Source: Rotaria macrura (taxonomy: Eukaryota > Rotifera > Eurotatoria > Philodinida > Philodinidae). Taken from it: a DNA stretch of 64,000 bases. The notes beneath the pieces are model-generated. The model did no database searches. It was not told the origin of the DNA and saw only the letters and a program-made list of their open reading frames with translations. A program made the position numbers and the translations under genes. Positions 63,670-64,000 of the stretch are shown here, one piece after another; position 1 is the first letter of the stretch, and each line of letters starts with the position of its first letter. The stretch covers positions 1-64,000 of the forward strand of contig OENT01000044.1 of NCBI GenBank assembly GCA_900239685.1, read 5' to 3'.

Positions 63670-64000
63670 GATTATACAACACTAGAATGACTTTGACGAA
63701 AATATGTTTTCGTAATTTCCTACTTACATTTTCTTGTAACGCTTTTCATTATTGAGTTGCCCAAAGAAGAACATAAGTCAATCATTTGTTTTTCTCTCTC
63801 CTCTTTTTAATACATATAAGGTCGTCGAGTAGGGAAAGCATTTTTATCCAATCATTTTTCTCTCCGAACATATATCATATTCATTTCTTCCGCCTCTCTC
63901 TCTCTTTTTCTGTTTTTTTTTGCAACAAACCAATGAGAAATCAAACACATATACAGTAATCTTTTGTATGTATTCAGTGATGATTGACTATGTTCGAATA
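63670..64000 (-). promoter_or_regulatory. 5' leader/promoter side of the PRDM1-like gene
   Basis: It contains the proposed untranslated exon (end 63728) and a 46-bp intron (63727-63682, GTAAGT...TTCTAG). Further upstream is CT-rich (63890-63908). If a PR/SET exon exists it would have to lie beyond the window. Confidence 0.4.

Overview
This is an AT-rich animal nuclear sequence with compact, intron-containing genes. Most introns are GT-AG and 45-90 bp long, and several 3' splice sites read AAG. Clear animal orthologues are a chondroitin sulfate synthase, an MRL (lamellipodin/RIAM) adaptor, thymine-DNA glycosylase, RAB7 and a Blimp-1/PRDM1-type zinc-finger protein. AT-richness, tiny introns, sparse small transposons and an intronless bacterial/fungal-style esterase suggest a bdelloid rotifer (Rotaria- or Adineta-like). 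That assignment is inference; no rRNA or mitochondrial marker is present. There are no operons, CRISPR arrays or convincing tRNAs.

Layout. 0-0.6 kb: transposon remains, namely a possible hAT right end and a 359-bp foldback element. 3.2-5.0 kb (minus): an alpha/beta-hydrolase esterase and a small Asn-rich secreted protein. 6.1-9.9 kb (minus): chondroitin sulfate synthase, four exons, 929 aa. 10.5-13.7 kb (minus): an incomplete Cys-containing secretory gene model, with a 209-bp perfectly bounded hAT-type MITE in its first intron. 15.1-22.9 kb (minus): the MRL gene, 11 coding exons, 915 aa. 26.5-29.6 kb (minus): two small novel genes, one for a tail-anchored membrane protein (124 aa) and one for a predicted N-myristoylated protein (139 aa). 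30.3-31.0 kb (plus): two candidate micro-genes. 32.4-38.5 kb: gene-poor, with stretches of decayed coding sequence. 40.5-44.7 kb (minus): an unrecognised low-complexity nuclear-type protein whose 2.7-kb intron holds a decayed DNA transposon with a Cys-rich transposase tail. 45.0-52.3 kb (minus): thymine-DNA glycosylase, 14 exons, 949 aa. 55.1-56.1 kb (plus): RAB7, six exons, 206 aa. 56.2-62.0 kb: gene desert. 62.0-63.7 kb (minus): PRDM1-like zinc fingers, 303 aa, apparently without a PR/SET domain.

The genes do not form one pathway; they are ordinary animal housekeeping, signalling and regulatory genes. I joined exons by hand, requiring GT/AG sites and continuous reading phase. The long multi-exon models (chondroitin synthase, MRL, TDG, RAB7) are phase-consistent throughout and close on a stop codon. 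The most interesting signals are the TDG with a long exon-modular N-terminus, the PR-domain-less Blimp-1 model, the near-identical-arm MITE beside a splice site, and several short lineage-restricted genes. No clearly novel multi-gene system was found.
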